This document shows positions 19,001 through 27,165 of a stretch of 41,709 nucleotides of DNA, piece after piece (within the stretch, counting starts at the first letter, position 1; each line of letters starts with the position of its first letter). The DNA is taken from contig JAKSDI010000292.1 of the NCBI GenBank assembly GCA_022360175.1, positions 1-41,709 on the forward strand. Reading direction: 5' to 3'. The position numbers and the translations under genes were made by a program. This stretch comes from Chitinophagales bacterium. Its GTDB lineage: Bacteria; Bacteroidota; Bacteroidia; Chitinophagales; Saprospiraceae. The notes beneath the pieces are model-generated. The model made no database searches, was not told the origin of the DNA, and saw only the letters and a list, made by a program, of their open reading frames with translations.

Positions 19001-19374
19001 GCATCTATTATGAGAACACAGGCAACCTATCTTTTCAGGCGCACGTCCTTCCTGATGAGTTACAGCTTTCAACCATCAATGCTGCTACTGTGTTTGATTT
19101 TGAAGAAGACGGATACAAGGAGGTCGTACTCGGTGGCAACTTTTACGAAAGTAATATAGAGATGGGGCGTTATGATGCTTCCTACGGTCATTTGCTATCT
19201 ATTGGGAAGAATGCTAAATTTGGGGTGGCAACAATAGGTGGCCACAATATTGACGGAAAAATAAAACACATTATACCTATTCAGATAGGAGATCGTTATT
19301 GCCTGGTATTTGCCAAAAATGATGGGGATCTTCAAGTCTTACAAATAGGTGATAATCAAGAGATAATACAATGA
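16012..19374 (+). CDS. Second FG-GAP/VCBS-repeat ASPIC/UnbV-domain lipoprotein
   Basis: Lipoprotein of 1120 residues, collinear with the preceding gene. The signal ends ILLVAC (C21); starts at Met3 or Met5 are also possible. It repeats the same plan: a first propeller-like block of D-x-N-x-D-G loops (EDFNKDGLPDLYF, FDYDLDGDLDMF, GDINLDGWPDIY), an ASPIC/UnbV domain at about 523-593 (NAIGASVLVY, RGYQSC, LHIGLG, IIWPD), then a second block (GDANGDGLDDLF, DIENDGDLDLI, DFDQDGDLDIL). The closing RYDASYGHLL recurs in the upstream paralogue as KLDASYGHVL. The pair probably arose by tandem duplication and then diverged widely. It starts six bases after the upstream gene and overlaps the downstream susD-like gene by four bases, so translational coupling is likely. 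The ligand is unknown. Confidence 0.9.
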   Translation: MKMRMFNGVLISFILILLVACGESTSPGEQVDQAVFRLLDEKKTGLNFKNELKQSVEFNVFNYMYFYNGGGVASEDFNKDGLPDLYFTSNMGSNKLFLNQGDMQFIDVTERAKIEGEEGWTSGVSIVDINNDGLFDIYVSQVGDYMSFKSSNQLYVCKGIEEGIPYYEEEASLYGLDLVGFSTQAVFFDYDLDGDLDMFQLNHSLHENGTFGQKTTFIDTQHPLSGDKLLRNDNGNFTEVTLEAGINSSVIGYGLGVAIGDINLDGWPDIYIGNDFHENDYLYINQQDGTFSEQLTEYIKHTSRFSMGVDVADINNDGFNDIISLDMMPEKREILKASLGEDPYDIFSFKLDYGYNHQYARNNLQLNRGGSSFSEIGMFTGIHATDWSWAPLFMDFDNNGTKDLFISNGIPRRMNDIDYVNFRANDELRWKQNFNRLTEEDLMLQEKMPQIKLPNKFFRNNGELRFKDITSNIKAAKDSYSNGAIYADLDNDGDLDVVVNNLEDAPFVYENLSQDKAEQAEDYLKIAFEGTEHNRNAIGASVLVYKGGERLFYQHFPVRGYQSCLPTGLHIGLGNAKEVDSLAIIWPDRTYEKLHSFEANSLLNVKWQEGLPEFDYAHLHKKAQQKVAVKDITDEIGLRIGHKENNFVEFLRERLIPHMVSAEGPAMAIGDANGDGLDDLFLGSSKWGYSRLMMQYADGRFVDQTPDVIIQDSTFEDVDAAWVDIENDGDLDLIVAAGGNEFQGKNRPLKQRLYLNDGQGGFSLNEDAFAGVYMTASCVLVEDFNKDGLVDVFFGGRAIPWNYGKTPDSYLFENKGNGVFEDVTDRRSESLRKAGLIKGGQWVDIDADGDSDLVLAAEWSPILIYLNENGQFVKKEVDQRTGWWNMVLAHDFDQDGDLDILAGNTGMNNKLQPSKEEPLRLYVNDFDDNDQIEQILTYYLQGKETPFATYAELTTQLVHLKKKYLFSKDFAKATLDEIFGPEKIASSQVLEANTMESIYYENTGNLSFQAHVLPDELQLSTINAATVFDFEEDGYKEVVLGGNFYESNIEMGRYDASYGHLLSIGKNAKFGVATIGGHNIDGKIKHIIPIQIGDRYCLVFAKNDGDLQVLQIGDNQEIIQ

Positions 19375-20777
19375 TGAAAAAACTCCTCCATATTGCTGTA
19401 GTGGCGCTTATACTGCTGACTTACTCATGCAGAGATATGGAGGAGTATGTTTTTGATGCCCAGGATCAGCAGGCTTATCTTAGTTCCGAAGCGGAGCTTA
19501 TTATTAGTTTGAAAGAAGCATATTCCAAGCTATATCCGGTAATGGAGCATCTGTATTTTCTTCAGGAGGTGAGTAGCGATGAGATGATCATTCCTCCTCG
19601 AAGAGGGCAAGGCGCTGATTCAGAACAGTGGATGCGCTTGCATCGTCATACTTATGTGGGGGATGAGAAAGTATTGGAAAATTGCTGGGCCTTTCTTCAG
19701 GAAGGGCTTACTGCCTGCGATGATTTACTGATGCTTTTTACAGAGCAACAATCACAAGGTACTAATACCACTGCTTTAACTGCAGAAGTAAAAGTCCTTA
19801 AAGCACTGTTTTTATGGTGGTCTATTGATTTATTTGGGCAAGCGCCCTCTTCCGAACAGAATAAGATTTATAATCCTGATGATCGTATTTCTGTATACAA
19901 CTATTGTGTAGGTATTGTAGAGGAAGAAGTAGATCATTTGTCTAAATCAGTAGATGCTACTACTTATGGAAGAGTTAATTACTGGGCTGCTAAAATGCTA
20001 CAGGCTAAGTTGTATCTAAATGCTATAATATATACAGGGCAGCAGGAATGGGGGAAAGCAGAAGCTGTGCTTGGCGAAGTGGTACATTCTCAGCTCTACA
20101 CTCTGGAACCTAATTACTTCAATGGCTTTGCTGTACATAATGATGAGACAACAGAAATGATCCTGGCCATTCCTTATGATAGGGAATATGCAAAAGGATT
20201 TAGAATCAATTATCTGGCTTTCGCCGAATCTGTAATGCCTGGTAGTGGATTGAGTTTGCTACCTGATTTTTATCGCTCTTTTGAAGAAGGAGACATACGC
20301 CTTCAAGGTTTGCATGGGGGCAGGGATACAGAATATAGTATTGATATCACTTTCAATAGGGGTTTGTCTGACTTCTATCAGGGAGCTCGTCTGGCTAAAT
20401 TTGAACAACTCCCTGGGGCAATAAATATGAGCAATGATTTTCCTCTATTCCGATATGCAGATGCATTGCTGATGTATGCAGAAGCACGCTGGCATCAGAA
20501 CGCTAATGATGAAGAGGCATTGGCAATAGTGAATGATATCAGAAACAGAGCAGAACTATCTCCTCTTACTAAATTGAATGCAGATAACCTCCTGGAAGAA
20601 AGAGCTCACGAACTCTATGGCGAAATGCACCGCCGAACAGACTTGATCCGCTTTGGCCGCTACGGAGCAAGCTGGTGGGAAAAACCCGCAGATATTAGCC
20701 CTCATCTCAGAATATTTCCAATTCCTGTTGCTATCTTGAAAGGGAAAGATAGAGCGGTACAAAATCCTGCTTATTAA
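19371..20777 (+). CDS. Second SusD/RagB-family lipoprotein
   Basis: SusD-like lipoprotein of 468 residues. The lipobox is LLTYSC (C20). It keeps SusD marks: WAAKMLQAKLYLNAIIYTG, the LFRYADALLMYAEARWHQN helix, NDIRNRAELSPLT and LLEERAHELYGEMHRRTDLIRFG. It ends LRIFPIPVAILKGKDRAVQNPAY. It is shorter than and clearly divergent from the first susD of this locus. Its ATG overlaps the stop of the VCBS gene (ATGA), which ties its translation to that gene and not to susC. No second susC accompanies it. It may give the single SusC an alternative lid, or act only with the VCBS proteins; both are inferences from gene order. Confidence 0.92.
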   Translation: MMKKLLHIAVVALILLTYSCRDMEEYVFDAQDQQAYLSSEAELIISLKEAYSKLYPVMEHLYFLQEVSSDEMIIPPRRGQGADSEQWMRLHRHTYVGDEKVLENCWAFLQEGLTACDDLLMLFTEQQSQGTNTTALTAEVKVLKALFLWWSIDLFGQAPSSEQNKIYNPDDRISVYNYCVGIVEEEVDHLSKSVDATTYGRVNYWAAKMLQAKLYLNAIIYTGQQEWGKAEAVLGEVVHSQLYTLEPNYFNGFAVHNDETTEMILAIPYDREYAKGFRINYLAFAESVMPGSGLSLLPDFYRSFEEGDIRLQGLHGGRDTEYSIDITFNRGLSDFYQGARLAKFEQLPGAINMSNDFPLFRYADALLMYAEARWHQNANDEEALAIVNDIRNRAELSPLTKLNADNLLEERAHELYGEMHRRTDLIRFGRYGASWWEKPADISPHLRIFPIPVAILKGKDRAVQNPAY

Positions 20778-20803
20778 GCTTTATTATTCTAAGGCATAGA
20801 TGA

Positions 20804-20857
20804 AGTTTTTCTTCCTAGATACGGTTTAATGTGAGAGCATCGTATCGCAGAAAAACT
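20804..20857 (+). terminator. Stem-loop after the susC-susD2 locus
   Basis: AGTTTTTCT (20804-20812) pairs with AGAAAAACT (20849-20857), and inside it GATACG (20818-20823) pairs with CGTATC (20841-20846). The stem starts 27 bases after the last gene of the locus. The T tract is not in the usual place, so termination is likely but not certain. Confidence 0.45.
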
Positions 20858-20937
20858 CTATGTTGATCATTAGATTTGTAGCAATTTATACAAAAAGTAA
20901 TGAGCCATAAATCAATTTTATGATAGCAAATTCTTTT

Positions 20938-21249
20938 ATGAAGATCGTCTTACCAGTACTTGGTTTAATGTATTTTGTTCTCTTGTTTTATTCTTTGTAT
21001 AAAATTGCTGTATTTTTTTTCAAAGCAAAGGCAAAAGAAGAAAATAGATTCTTTAAAGGATTCTATAGCGAATATAGTACTAGTGGTTTAGAAAAACTAG
21101 AGGGCATTTTTCCAATACCCATTACTTTCAAAACTAGTAAGATTGAGGTGACATGCTTATTGAAAAAAAGAATGATTTTTGTACGGTTGTTTTGGATAAC
21201 ATTTGGAAGCGGTCTAATCTTTGCTTTTATTATAGAATATTTTCTATAA
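20938..21249 (+). CDS. Small membrane protein, unknown function
   Basis: Hypothetical protein of 103 residues from the ATG at 20938 (MKIVLPVLGL); an ATG six codons upstream at 20920 is also possible. It has two hydrophobic stretches, one at the N-terminus (VLPVLGLMYFVLLFYSLYKI) and one at the C-terminus (LFWITFGSGLIFAFIIEYFL), with a charged loop of about 55 residues between them. I recognise no family. It is alone, with about 140 bases to the susD-like gene upstream and a possible hairpin 136 bases downstream. Support comes from the clean two-segment topology and the absence of a competing frame, so it could still be chance. Confidence 0.5.
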   Translation: MKIVLPVLGLMYFVLLFYSLYKIAVFFFKAKAKEENRFFKGFYSEYSTSGLEKLEGIFPIPITFKTSKIEVTCLLKKRMIFVRLFWITFGSGLIFAFIIEYFL

Positions 21250-21549
21250 TAAATCTCATAATACTAGAGCACATACTGAAATGAATTTGCTTCTCTACGG
21301 TTGATCGTTATGCTAAGAATTGCGACTCAGCCAACCTAATGTAACCGCCATTTTAGATTGGTATAGTTAGTTATCATAAAAAGGAAATGTCCTGTCCTTG
21401 CAGATGGGGCATTTTCATTATAGAGATAGAGCTATAAGTATTTCCTTAACTTACCAGAACAGATAGACAATATACATCATCACCTATGATGCTACAGGAA
21501 GGGAGAGGGAAGAGATAGGAGAAGGGAATGATACCTCAATTGGCTGGCT
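21250..21549. other. Intergenic region, no gene seen
   Basis: This 300-base gap lies between convergent genes. It contains one stem-loop at 21385-21414 and a purine-rich stretch near 21490-21530. I see no open frame or repeat with a match elsewhere in the window. Confidence 0.5.
21385..21414 (+). terminator. Possible terminator hairpin
   Basis: AAATGTCC (21385-21392) pairs with GGGCATTT (21407-21414), with one wobble pair; the next bases are TCATTATAG. It lies between the small membrane-protein gene and the convergent flavoprotein gene. The T tract is short, so the call is tentative. Confidence 0.4.
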
Positions 21550-22701
21550 TTACATGCTGGTTTTGCTACCCTGTTCTATTTCATCAGCAATCAAAGCGGA
21601 ATCTTCGTGTATGATACCCAGGATGCCACCAGCTTTGTAATTATCAAATCCGAGGAAATATAAACCTTTATAATCGCCTTTTCCAATACAGTTTGCGGGC
21701 AGTTGATCCTGATTGAGCAGCCCTTGAGTGGGGCCTATTAGTTTTTCTAATCCTGGATGGTAGCCAGTAGCCAGGATGCATACGTCAAATGAATGACTGG
21801 AACCATTCACAAAAGTAGCTCCACTTTGGTGGAAAGAAGCTATAGCAGGTACTACTTTAATTTTCCCTGCTTTGATATGCTCTACTGTTCCGATATCAAT
21901 AACGGGTGTTTTACCTGTTTCTCTCAATTGCCTGGCAGGGGGGATATCAGAAGGAATGAGTCCATAAGGGCGTAGATCGCCAAAGCTTAGTTTTTGTATC
22001 TGTGCGCCTATCCAGTCACCTAGCCAATTGGGAAGCTTTGCAAGCATATGAGCACTTTGTTGGGTTGGGCGCCCCAACACATCTCTGGGAATAATATTAA
22101 CTGTTCCACGTATAGATAGGAAAGTAGGTATATCATGTTCGCTGAGGTCAAGGGCTATTTCGGCGCCTGTATTACCCATACCAACTACTAATACTTTCTT
22201 TCCCAAAAAAGGGATATGATTTTTATAAGCCTTGCTATGAATGATAGTGCCCCTAAAAGTGTTTTCTCCATCAAAAACCGGGCGATTGGGATGATGATTA
22301 ACACCTGTTGCCAATATAATATTATTGGCTATGTAGGAAGTGCCATCTGTGCAATCGACCTTCCACTGAGTATTTGATGGATAAACCTTTGTTGCTTCTA
22401 CTCCATATTCAGGTTTAATACTGAAATGCTTCACATAACGATCATAATATTTGACCAACAAATTTTTAGGAATGTAGGTGGGATAATCTTTTGGAAAGGG
22501 GAGATGAGGCAGATGCGAAAGGCTTCTGATAGTATGCAAATGTAATCGGTCATAGTGATTACGCCATGCATTGGCAGGATGTTCACTCTTTTCTATAATT
22601 GTAAATGGGATATCACGTTTTTTGAATCTTCCTGCCATTGCTAATCCGGCAGGGCCTGCACCTATAATGAGATTTGGAGTTTGAAGCATTGGTTCGTTCA
22701 T
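21550..22701 (-). CDS. FMO/YUCCA-like NAD(P)H-dependent flavoprotein monooxygenase
   Basis: Flavoprotein of 383 residues, probably soluble. The FAD-binding Rossmann motif is LIIGAGPAGLAMAG (G14, G16, G19). The FMO-type signature FRGTIIHSKAYKN lies at 149-161, followed by the NAD(P)H-binding motif VLVVGMGNTGAEIALDL (G174, G176, G179). The C-terminal ILATGYHPGLE closes the FAD site. This order matches single-component flavin-dependent monooxygenases of the FMO/YUCCA/CzcO type, which oxygenate nucleophilic or carbonyl substrates; the substrate is not predictable. An aldehyde dehydrogenase lies upstream on the same strand, but a hairpin in the 171-base gap suggests separate transcripts. Confidence 0.88.
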   Translation of the reverse strand: MNEPMLQTPNLIIGAGPAGLAMAGRFKKRDIPFTIIEKSEHPANAWRNHYDRLHLHTIRSLSHLPHLPFPKDYPTYIPKNLLVKYYDRYVKHFSIKPEYGVEATKVYPSNTQWKVDCTDGTSYIANNIILATGVNHHPNRPVFDGENTFRGTIIHSKAYKNHIPFLGKKVLVVGMGNTGAEIALDLSEHDIPTFLSIRGTVNIIPRDVLGRPTQQSAHMLAKLPNWLGDWIGAQIQKLSFGDLRPYGLIPSDIPPARQLRETGKTPVIDIGTVEHIKAGKIKVVPAIASFHQSGATFVNGSSHSFDVCILATGYHPGLEKLIGPTQGLLNQDQLPANCIGKGDYKGLYFLGFDNYKAGGILGIIHEDSALIADEIEQGSKTSM

Positions 22702-22840
22702 TTCTGGTTTCAGGATGTCTCTACTACCTGTTATATATCTATACGAATGGACCGTATTCTACTACTTATGGCCTCAAAACAAAGTACTTCGTAGCTCTTC
22801 AAGGTATGTTTAGTGAGACAAAATTTGTCGAAATAAAATG

Positions 22841-22861
22841 AAACCCCGCCTGAGTAGGGTT
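22841..22861 (-). terminator. Terminator hairpin after the aldehyde dehydrogenase
   Basis: Read on the minus strand, AACCC and GGGTT form a short stem with a GC-rich loop, followed by CATTTTATTT. It begins about a dozen bases after the aldehyde dehydrogenase stop codon. The position and tail support termination, although the stem is only five to six pairs. Confidence 0.5.
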
Positions 22862-22872
22862 GCTCCACTAAT

Positions 22873-24297
22873 TTACAACCATTTAATGGTAATATCCGCT
22901 ATCTTCTGTTTTAGAGAATTATATGGCGGGCGAACAAGGTCAGAAGCACTAATAGGCCAGCGCTGTTCCAGCACTGCTCTTGAATTGGAAAAAGCTTCAA
23001 AGCCAAACCAGCCGTGAGACTTTCCAATACCACTATTATTATCTCCTCCAAATGGAAGATTATTATTGGTGAAGTGCATCACGGTTTGATTGATGGAAGT
23101 ACCTCCCGCTCTTGTTTCCTGAATAATTTTATTAATCCTGGATTTCTTACGGCTGAATATATACAAAGCAAGAGGCTTTTCTCCTGCATTAATATGGTCA
23201 ATAGCGTCTTGTAGGTTCTTGTATGTATAAATAGGCAGTATTGGACCAAAAATTTCCTCTTTCGAGAGTGCAGCATCAGCGGGTACGTCAGAAATTAATG
23301 TAGGAGTGAGTAGATTTTCTTTTTCATCAGTGTGCCCTCCGGAAATAATATTAGCCCCCTTATCTCTTGCATCTGCCAATAGCGATTTAAGGCGTTCGAG
23401 ATGTTTTTGATTGACAATATTGGGGAAATTCCCTTGAAAATCATCGGATTGATAAAATTCATTAAGGCTATCTTGCAAAGCTTTTATGAAAGCTGTCTTT
23501 ATTTTTTCCTGTACCAGGATGTAATCTGGTGCAATGCATGTTTGCCCTGCATTCGTAAATTTTCCCCAGTTGATACGTTGAGCCGCTTTTTTAAGATTAG
23601 CCGTTTCATCTACAATAGTAGGTGACTTTCCTCCTAGTTCCAGCGTTACAGATGCCAGATTTTTGGCAGCAGCCTCCATCACAATCTTGCCAATAGAAGG
23701 AGCTCCGGTGAAAAAAATATGGTTGAATGGTAATTCCAGTAAAGCTTTAGAAGTATCAACAGCTCCTTGTATAAGAGCTACTTCAGATTCATCGTATATT
23801 GATTGTATGATTTGATGAAGTAAGGCACTTGTATTGGGAGTGTGTTCGGATGGTTTTAGCATTACACAATTGCCCGCGGCGATAGCAGTTACAAGCGGAA
23901 TTAAGGTTAGGTTGACTGGATAGTTCCAAGGAGAAATAATCAGCACTACCCCCTTGGGCTGATATTGAATATACGAACGGCTTCCCAACATTGCCAAAGG
24001 TGTAGAAACAGGCTTGGGCCTCATCCACTGCCGTAGGTTTTTAATGACAGTTTTGATTTCCTTAATTGTAGGATATATTTCCGTAAGGTCAACTTCTATT
24101 CCAGGTTTTTGAAAATCCTGAAACATGGCAGCTCTAATATCTTCCTGATGTGATAGGACTGCTTTTTGGAGTTTTTTTAGCTTTTGAATTCTCGCTTTAG
24201 CATTACTCCTACCAACTTCATACTGATGTGCTAATTGTAAATCAAAAATTCTATGAATCTCTGTAACAGGAGTGGGGGTAAAAATGCCTTTGACCAT
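22873..24297 (-). CDS. NAD(P)-dependent aldehyde dehydrogenase
   Basis: Cytoplasmic protein of 474 residues, the length typical of the shorter ALDH3-like and coniferyl-aldehyde-type group. Catalytic features are all present: PWNYP with N125, the cofactor-binding LKPSEHTPN (K148), TLELGGKSP with the general base E220, and NAGQTCIAP with the nucleophile C254. EEIFGPILP and the LPFGGDNNSGIGKSHG segment follow at the expected places. It oxidises an aldehyde to the acid; the chain length preferred is unknown. The next gene on this strand is an FMO-like oxygenase, which could form aldehydes from ketones or esters, but this metabolic link is only a suggestion. Confidence 0.93.
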   Translation of the reverse strand: MVKGIFTPTPVTEIHRIFDLQLAHQYEVGRSNAKARIQKLKKLQKAVLSHQEDIRAAMFQDFQKPGIEVDLTEIYPTIKEIKTVIKNLRQWMRPKPVSTPLAMLGSRSYIQYQPKGVVLIISPWNYPVNLTLIPLVTAIAAGNCVMLKPSEHTPNTSALLHQIIQSIYDESEVALIQGAVDTSKALLELPFNHIFFTGAPSIGKIVMEAAAKNLASVTLELGGKSPTIVDETANLKKAAQRINWGKFTNAGQTCIAPDYILVQEKIKTAFIKALQDSLNEFYQSDDFQGNFPNIVNQKHLERLKSLLADARDKGANIISGGHTDEKENLLTPTLISDVPADAALSKEEIFGPILPIYTYKNLQDAIDHINAGEKPLALYIFSRKKSRINKIIQETRAGGTSINQTVMHFTNNNLPFGGDNNSGIGKSHGWFGFEAFSNSRAVLEQRWPISASDLVRPPYNSLKQKIADITIKWL

Positions 24298-24448
24298 AGC
24301 CTTTTTATAGTTAAAGAAAATTAGTCGCTAATTGTTCAGGTTTATTTTCCTTGAATGTATTCGAACCATAGTGTACGCTCGAATGCTTCGCACAATGCAA
24401 TCGTGCCCGACAAGTAAGAGAGCATGCATAAATAAGAACAGGTATTAT

Positions 24449-26299
24449 TTATTGCTTCTCGTCTTTAAAAAATAAGCCTGACCCAATATAGTTATTTTTT
24501 CCCCGCCAATTAGGTTCATAATAATATCGAGGCCAATTTTCTTCTTGCCCATCTCGGTCTTGTACAATAATATTGAAGCGTATACTTTTCCAGTTTTCAC
24601 CCTGGCGTTCTTTAATATAGCTGAGAGGAATCGCTGTTTCCAATATATAGGAAGTAGCATTTGCTACACAGGTATATTCGGTTCCTTCAGGCAGTTTGTC
24701 TTCATAAAAAATGGAACTGGGTAAGTCATTCGTAGCAGGAGCAATGGTGAAAAGAATAGAGTTTTCATACCAGCCACTTCCTTTTCGCATAACACTGCTT
24801 GCTAATGGCTCTCCGTTTACTACGAATCCTATAAAATCCTGACGCCATGCTACTTCTCCGGTATCGACCACAAGTGTATCATCCTGCACTTTTGCAGCTA
24901 TATATAAATAGTCTTCATCATAAAGTAAATCGAAAGAAACATCCAGGCTTTCTTCAGAAAGGCCGTCTATTACATGAGCCATATTGGACCAATCATCCAG
25001 ATTCCCATCTATCACTATTTCTTGCTTTGATGCAATTAAAGAGGCTGGCTTTACTGGACGAATATTGTATTCAAAAGGCATTTCAATATCTGGATATTCA
25101 CTGTCATTGTAAGAGATAATAGCTTTGATTGGCAAAGGTTTTATGGATGTTGTAAGAGCACTGGATTTACGCGTTTCAATGTTTAATAACAACGTATCCA
25201 TAGAATTTGGTGGGATTGTCATGATAGGGGTGTCAAAACTGCCTTTTAAGCTCCAGCTAAATGATTGCTTCCAGTCTATTTGCATAGGAATGTTCTCATC
25301 ATTTTGGACCTTAATCAGGACTTCCCCTTCTGTGAATCGATCTTCATCAACGAGAAGAGGGCTAATCTTTACAGGATTGCGTTGCATGACGGTTTTGAAA
25401 AAGTCCTGAGAAGCTTCTGTAACTACATTTTCATCCCATATACCATCCAGTTGCAGATTGGCCAGTATTGGTCCCTGATCAGTCATTGTTACCCATACAA
25501 CATGATCAAATTCACCCAATTTAGGGCTTCTAAGGCTGCTACCACCTCCGGTAGTGGCTAGCATGAAGTATTTGCCATTATTGCGTTCGTATTTTACGTA
25601 GTGATGATGATGGCCAACAAAGACAGTGTGTTTACGGCTTTCCAACAATTGTTCTACTTCGTTCCAGCGTTTGGTATCTTCCAATATCCATAAAGGCTGA
25701 TGCATGAAAACGAGAGTCCATCTAACATTTTCATTTGCTGCTAATACTTGTTGGATGTACTTATACTGTTCATCGGAAATGGTACCCTTGTTAGAGCCTC
25801 GATATTGATCTTCTGTATTTAGACAAAGGAATAAGACATCCTTATATATAAAATGATAGTAGGTATGCCCGAATCGTTTCATGTAAACAGATTCCATTAC
25901 TGCATTGGTGATGTCGTGATTGCCTGGCAGATAAAAAAATGGCATCTGTAGTTGATCTACAAAACCTTCAAATTCATTCCACTGGCGCTCTAATTCAAGT
26001 GTATCTTCAGTATATCCTTCTATAAGATCGCCAACACTCATGACAAACTCTGGTTGTAGAAGATTCAACTTATTAACACCATCCATGAAAACTCCTGGAC
26101 GATGGCCTCCAGTTCGGTCTGTAACGATAGCAAACTGAAACTGGCAACGATCATTGTTGAGGTTTAGATGAGTAAATGATTGTGGGCCTGCAATCGTATC
26201 AATAGTCAATTGATCTTTATTACAGGAAATCTCTTGCGCCATTAGTGGAATAGAAAACAAAAATAGAAAAATGAATAAACAGAGGCTTGATCGGATCAT
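24449..26299 (-). CDS. Secreted calcineurin-like phosphoesterase with CBM9-like domain
   Basis: Exported protein of 616 residues from the ATG at 26299; the open frame extends 16 codons further, but this ATG starts the signal peptide MIRSSLCLFIFLFLFSIPLMAQ. The metallophosphoesterase domain (about 52-290) has VTDRTGGHRPG (D61), VGDLIEGY (D91), LPGNHDI (N127, H128), FMHQPLW (H200) and VGHHHHY (H230, H232). Motif I reads D-R-T where many relatives have D-x-H; I believe this variant occurs in a recognised subgroup. A linker region of beta type is followed by IVIDGNLDDWSN, the start of a CBM9-like domain running to the C-terminus, usually seen in carbohydrate-active or secreted proteins. The likely activity is an extracytoplasmic phosphatase or phosphodiesterase. 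Confidence 0.88.
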   Translation of the reverse strand: MIRSSLCLFIFLFLFSIPLMAQEISCNKDQLTIDTIAGPQSFTHLNLNNDRCQFQFAIVTDRTGGHRPGVFMDGVNKLNLLQPEFVMSVGDLIEGYTEDTLELERQWNEFEGFVDQLQMPFFYLPGNHDITNAVMESVYMKRFGHTYYHFIYKDVLFLCLNTEDQYRGSNKGTISDEQYKYIQQVLAANENVRWTLVFMHQPLWILEDTKRWNEVEQLLESRKHTVFVGHHHHYVKYERNNGKYFMLATTGGGSSLRSPKLGEFDHVVWVTMTDQGPILANLQLDGIWDENVVTEASQDFFKTVMQRNPVKISPLLVDEDRFTEGEVLIKVQNDENIPMQIDWKQSFSWSLKGSFDTPIMTIPPNSMDTLLLNIETRKSSALTTSIKPLPIKAIISYNDSEYPDIEMPFEYNIRPVKPASLIASKQEIVIDGNLDDWSNMAHVIDGLSEESLDVSFDLLYDEDYLYIAAKVQDDTLVVDTGEVAWRQDFIGFVVNGEPLASSVMRKGSGWYENSILFTIAPATNDLPSSIFYEDKLPEGTEYTCVANATSYILETAIPLSYIKERQGENWKSIRFNIIVQDRDGQEENWPRYYYEPNWRGKNNYIGSGLFFKDEKQ

Positions 26300-26610
26300 G
26301 ACGGTTTTATTTGGAAAGTTAAATGCTTTCGCAAATTGTAGGAGCAAACCGGCGTTAAGTTTTTATTAAGAAGCTTATGCAATTTGATTTCCTCTTGTAC
26401 TTGCTGGATTCCTCTTGAGTTTGGATCTACTCGGTTTAGCGGTCAGATAGAATTGGACTGGAGTTTGAAATGGAGTGTAATTTTGTCATGCCGCTAGAAT
26501 TAGTAAATAATAGATTCTTGCTCCCTTATAAAAGAAATAATAAAATCACATGCCAAACTTGTTTGACATGTGATTGTACACTAATCTTTACAACAATACT
26601 ATTTCTATTC
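26300..26610. other. Intergenic region with a terminator and a dispersed motif
   Basis: No gene is seen in these 311 bases. The segment 26420-26450 (TTTGGATCTAC then CGGTCAGATAG after nine bases) resembles 2695-2725. The right part holds the long stem-loop at 26545-26574. Confidence 0.5.
26545..26574 (-). terminator. Strong terminator of the 26.6-kb gene
   Basis: Arms of 14 bases (26545-26558 and 26561-26574) pair with a single mismatch around a two-base centre. On the minus strand the stem is followed by TTTATTATTTC. It lies 37 bases past the stop of the gene at 26611-27165, which supports that gene being transcribed. Confidence 0.7.
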
Positions 26611-27165
26611 TTACTCCCCTAAAAGCCACTTAGGAATTTGCAGCAATGACAATTCAGGACATACTAATGAGAGCCACAATACAGCTCTATTATAGTAAGA
26701 ACCAAGTTTTTGTATTATTTTAATACAAGATTTTAAACCAGATTTGGACTTAAATAAATTGGATTCTTCATCACCAAGGTCCTTTATAAACCTCTTAAGC
26801 TTATAAGCAAAACCTTTCTTAGCCTTTTTTTGAGAAACATTTCTGTTGTTTGGCAAGGTAACATTATCTTTCTTACATTTAGTTGTTTCTCCATGACTGT
26901 GAGAAATGAGTGAGTGCAATTGACCACTCAAGTTATCTTGTATATTTATATTACAGTTATGGATATGAAACATATTCAGGAAAGGAGGTCCAGGTAGATC
27001 CTCTATATTTAATTTACTTGGCTCGCGCAAATGATATTTAATAATTCCAGGGATAGAAGAATCTATTGAATATTCTCCATAATTGTATGTAATTGAACTT
27101 TTTTCGAGCAGTAAATGCTCCCTACCCTTCACCTTGTTGTTGCTAGGATCAGAATTTTTTTGCAT
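26611..27165 (-). CDS. Hypothetical protein fused to the 5' end of the NUMOD4-HNH element
   Basis: Protein of 184 residues without a recognised domain. Its first 14 residues, MQKNSDPSNNKVKG, match those of the endonuclease at 29302-29931 except for one Ser/Gly change, and its whole upstream region is also shared. From residue 15 (REHLLLEKSS) it is unrelated to the endonuclease. The middle is polar, 112-150 is Lys-rich (SQKKAKKGFAYKLKRFIKD), and the C-terminus is hydrophobic (AVLWLSLVCPELSLLQIPKWLLG). A good terminator follows. It may be a different cargo gene captured behind the element's promoter and leader, or a relic frame. The expression signals favour a real transcript; the function is unknown. 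Confidence 0.5.
   Translation of the reverse strand: MQKNSDPSNNKVKGREHLLLEKSSITYNYGEYSIDSSIPGIIKYHLREPSKLNIEDLPGPPFLNMFHIHNCNINIQDNLSGQLHSLISHSHGETTKCKKDNVTLPNNRNVSQKKAKKGFAYKLKRFIKDLGDEESNLFKSKSGLKSCIKIIQKLGSYYNRAVLWLSLVCPELSLLQIPKWLLGE

Noticed and set aside
24361-24448. Short dyads (ATTCGA/TCGAAT and ATAAATAA/TTATTTAT) between genes
   Set aside because: The stems are short or made only of A and T and have no clear position relative to a gene end; chance is likely.
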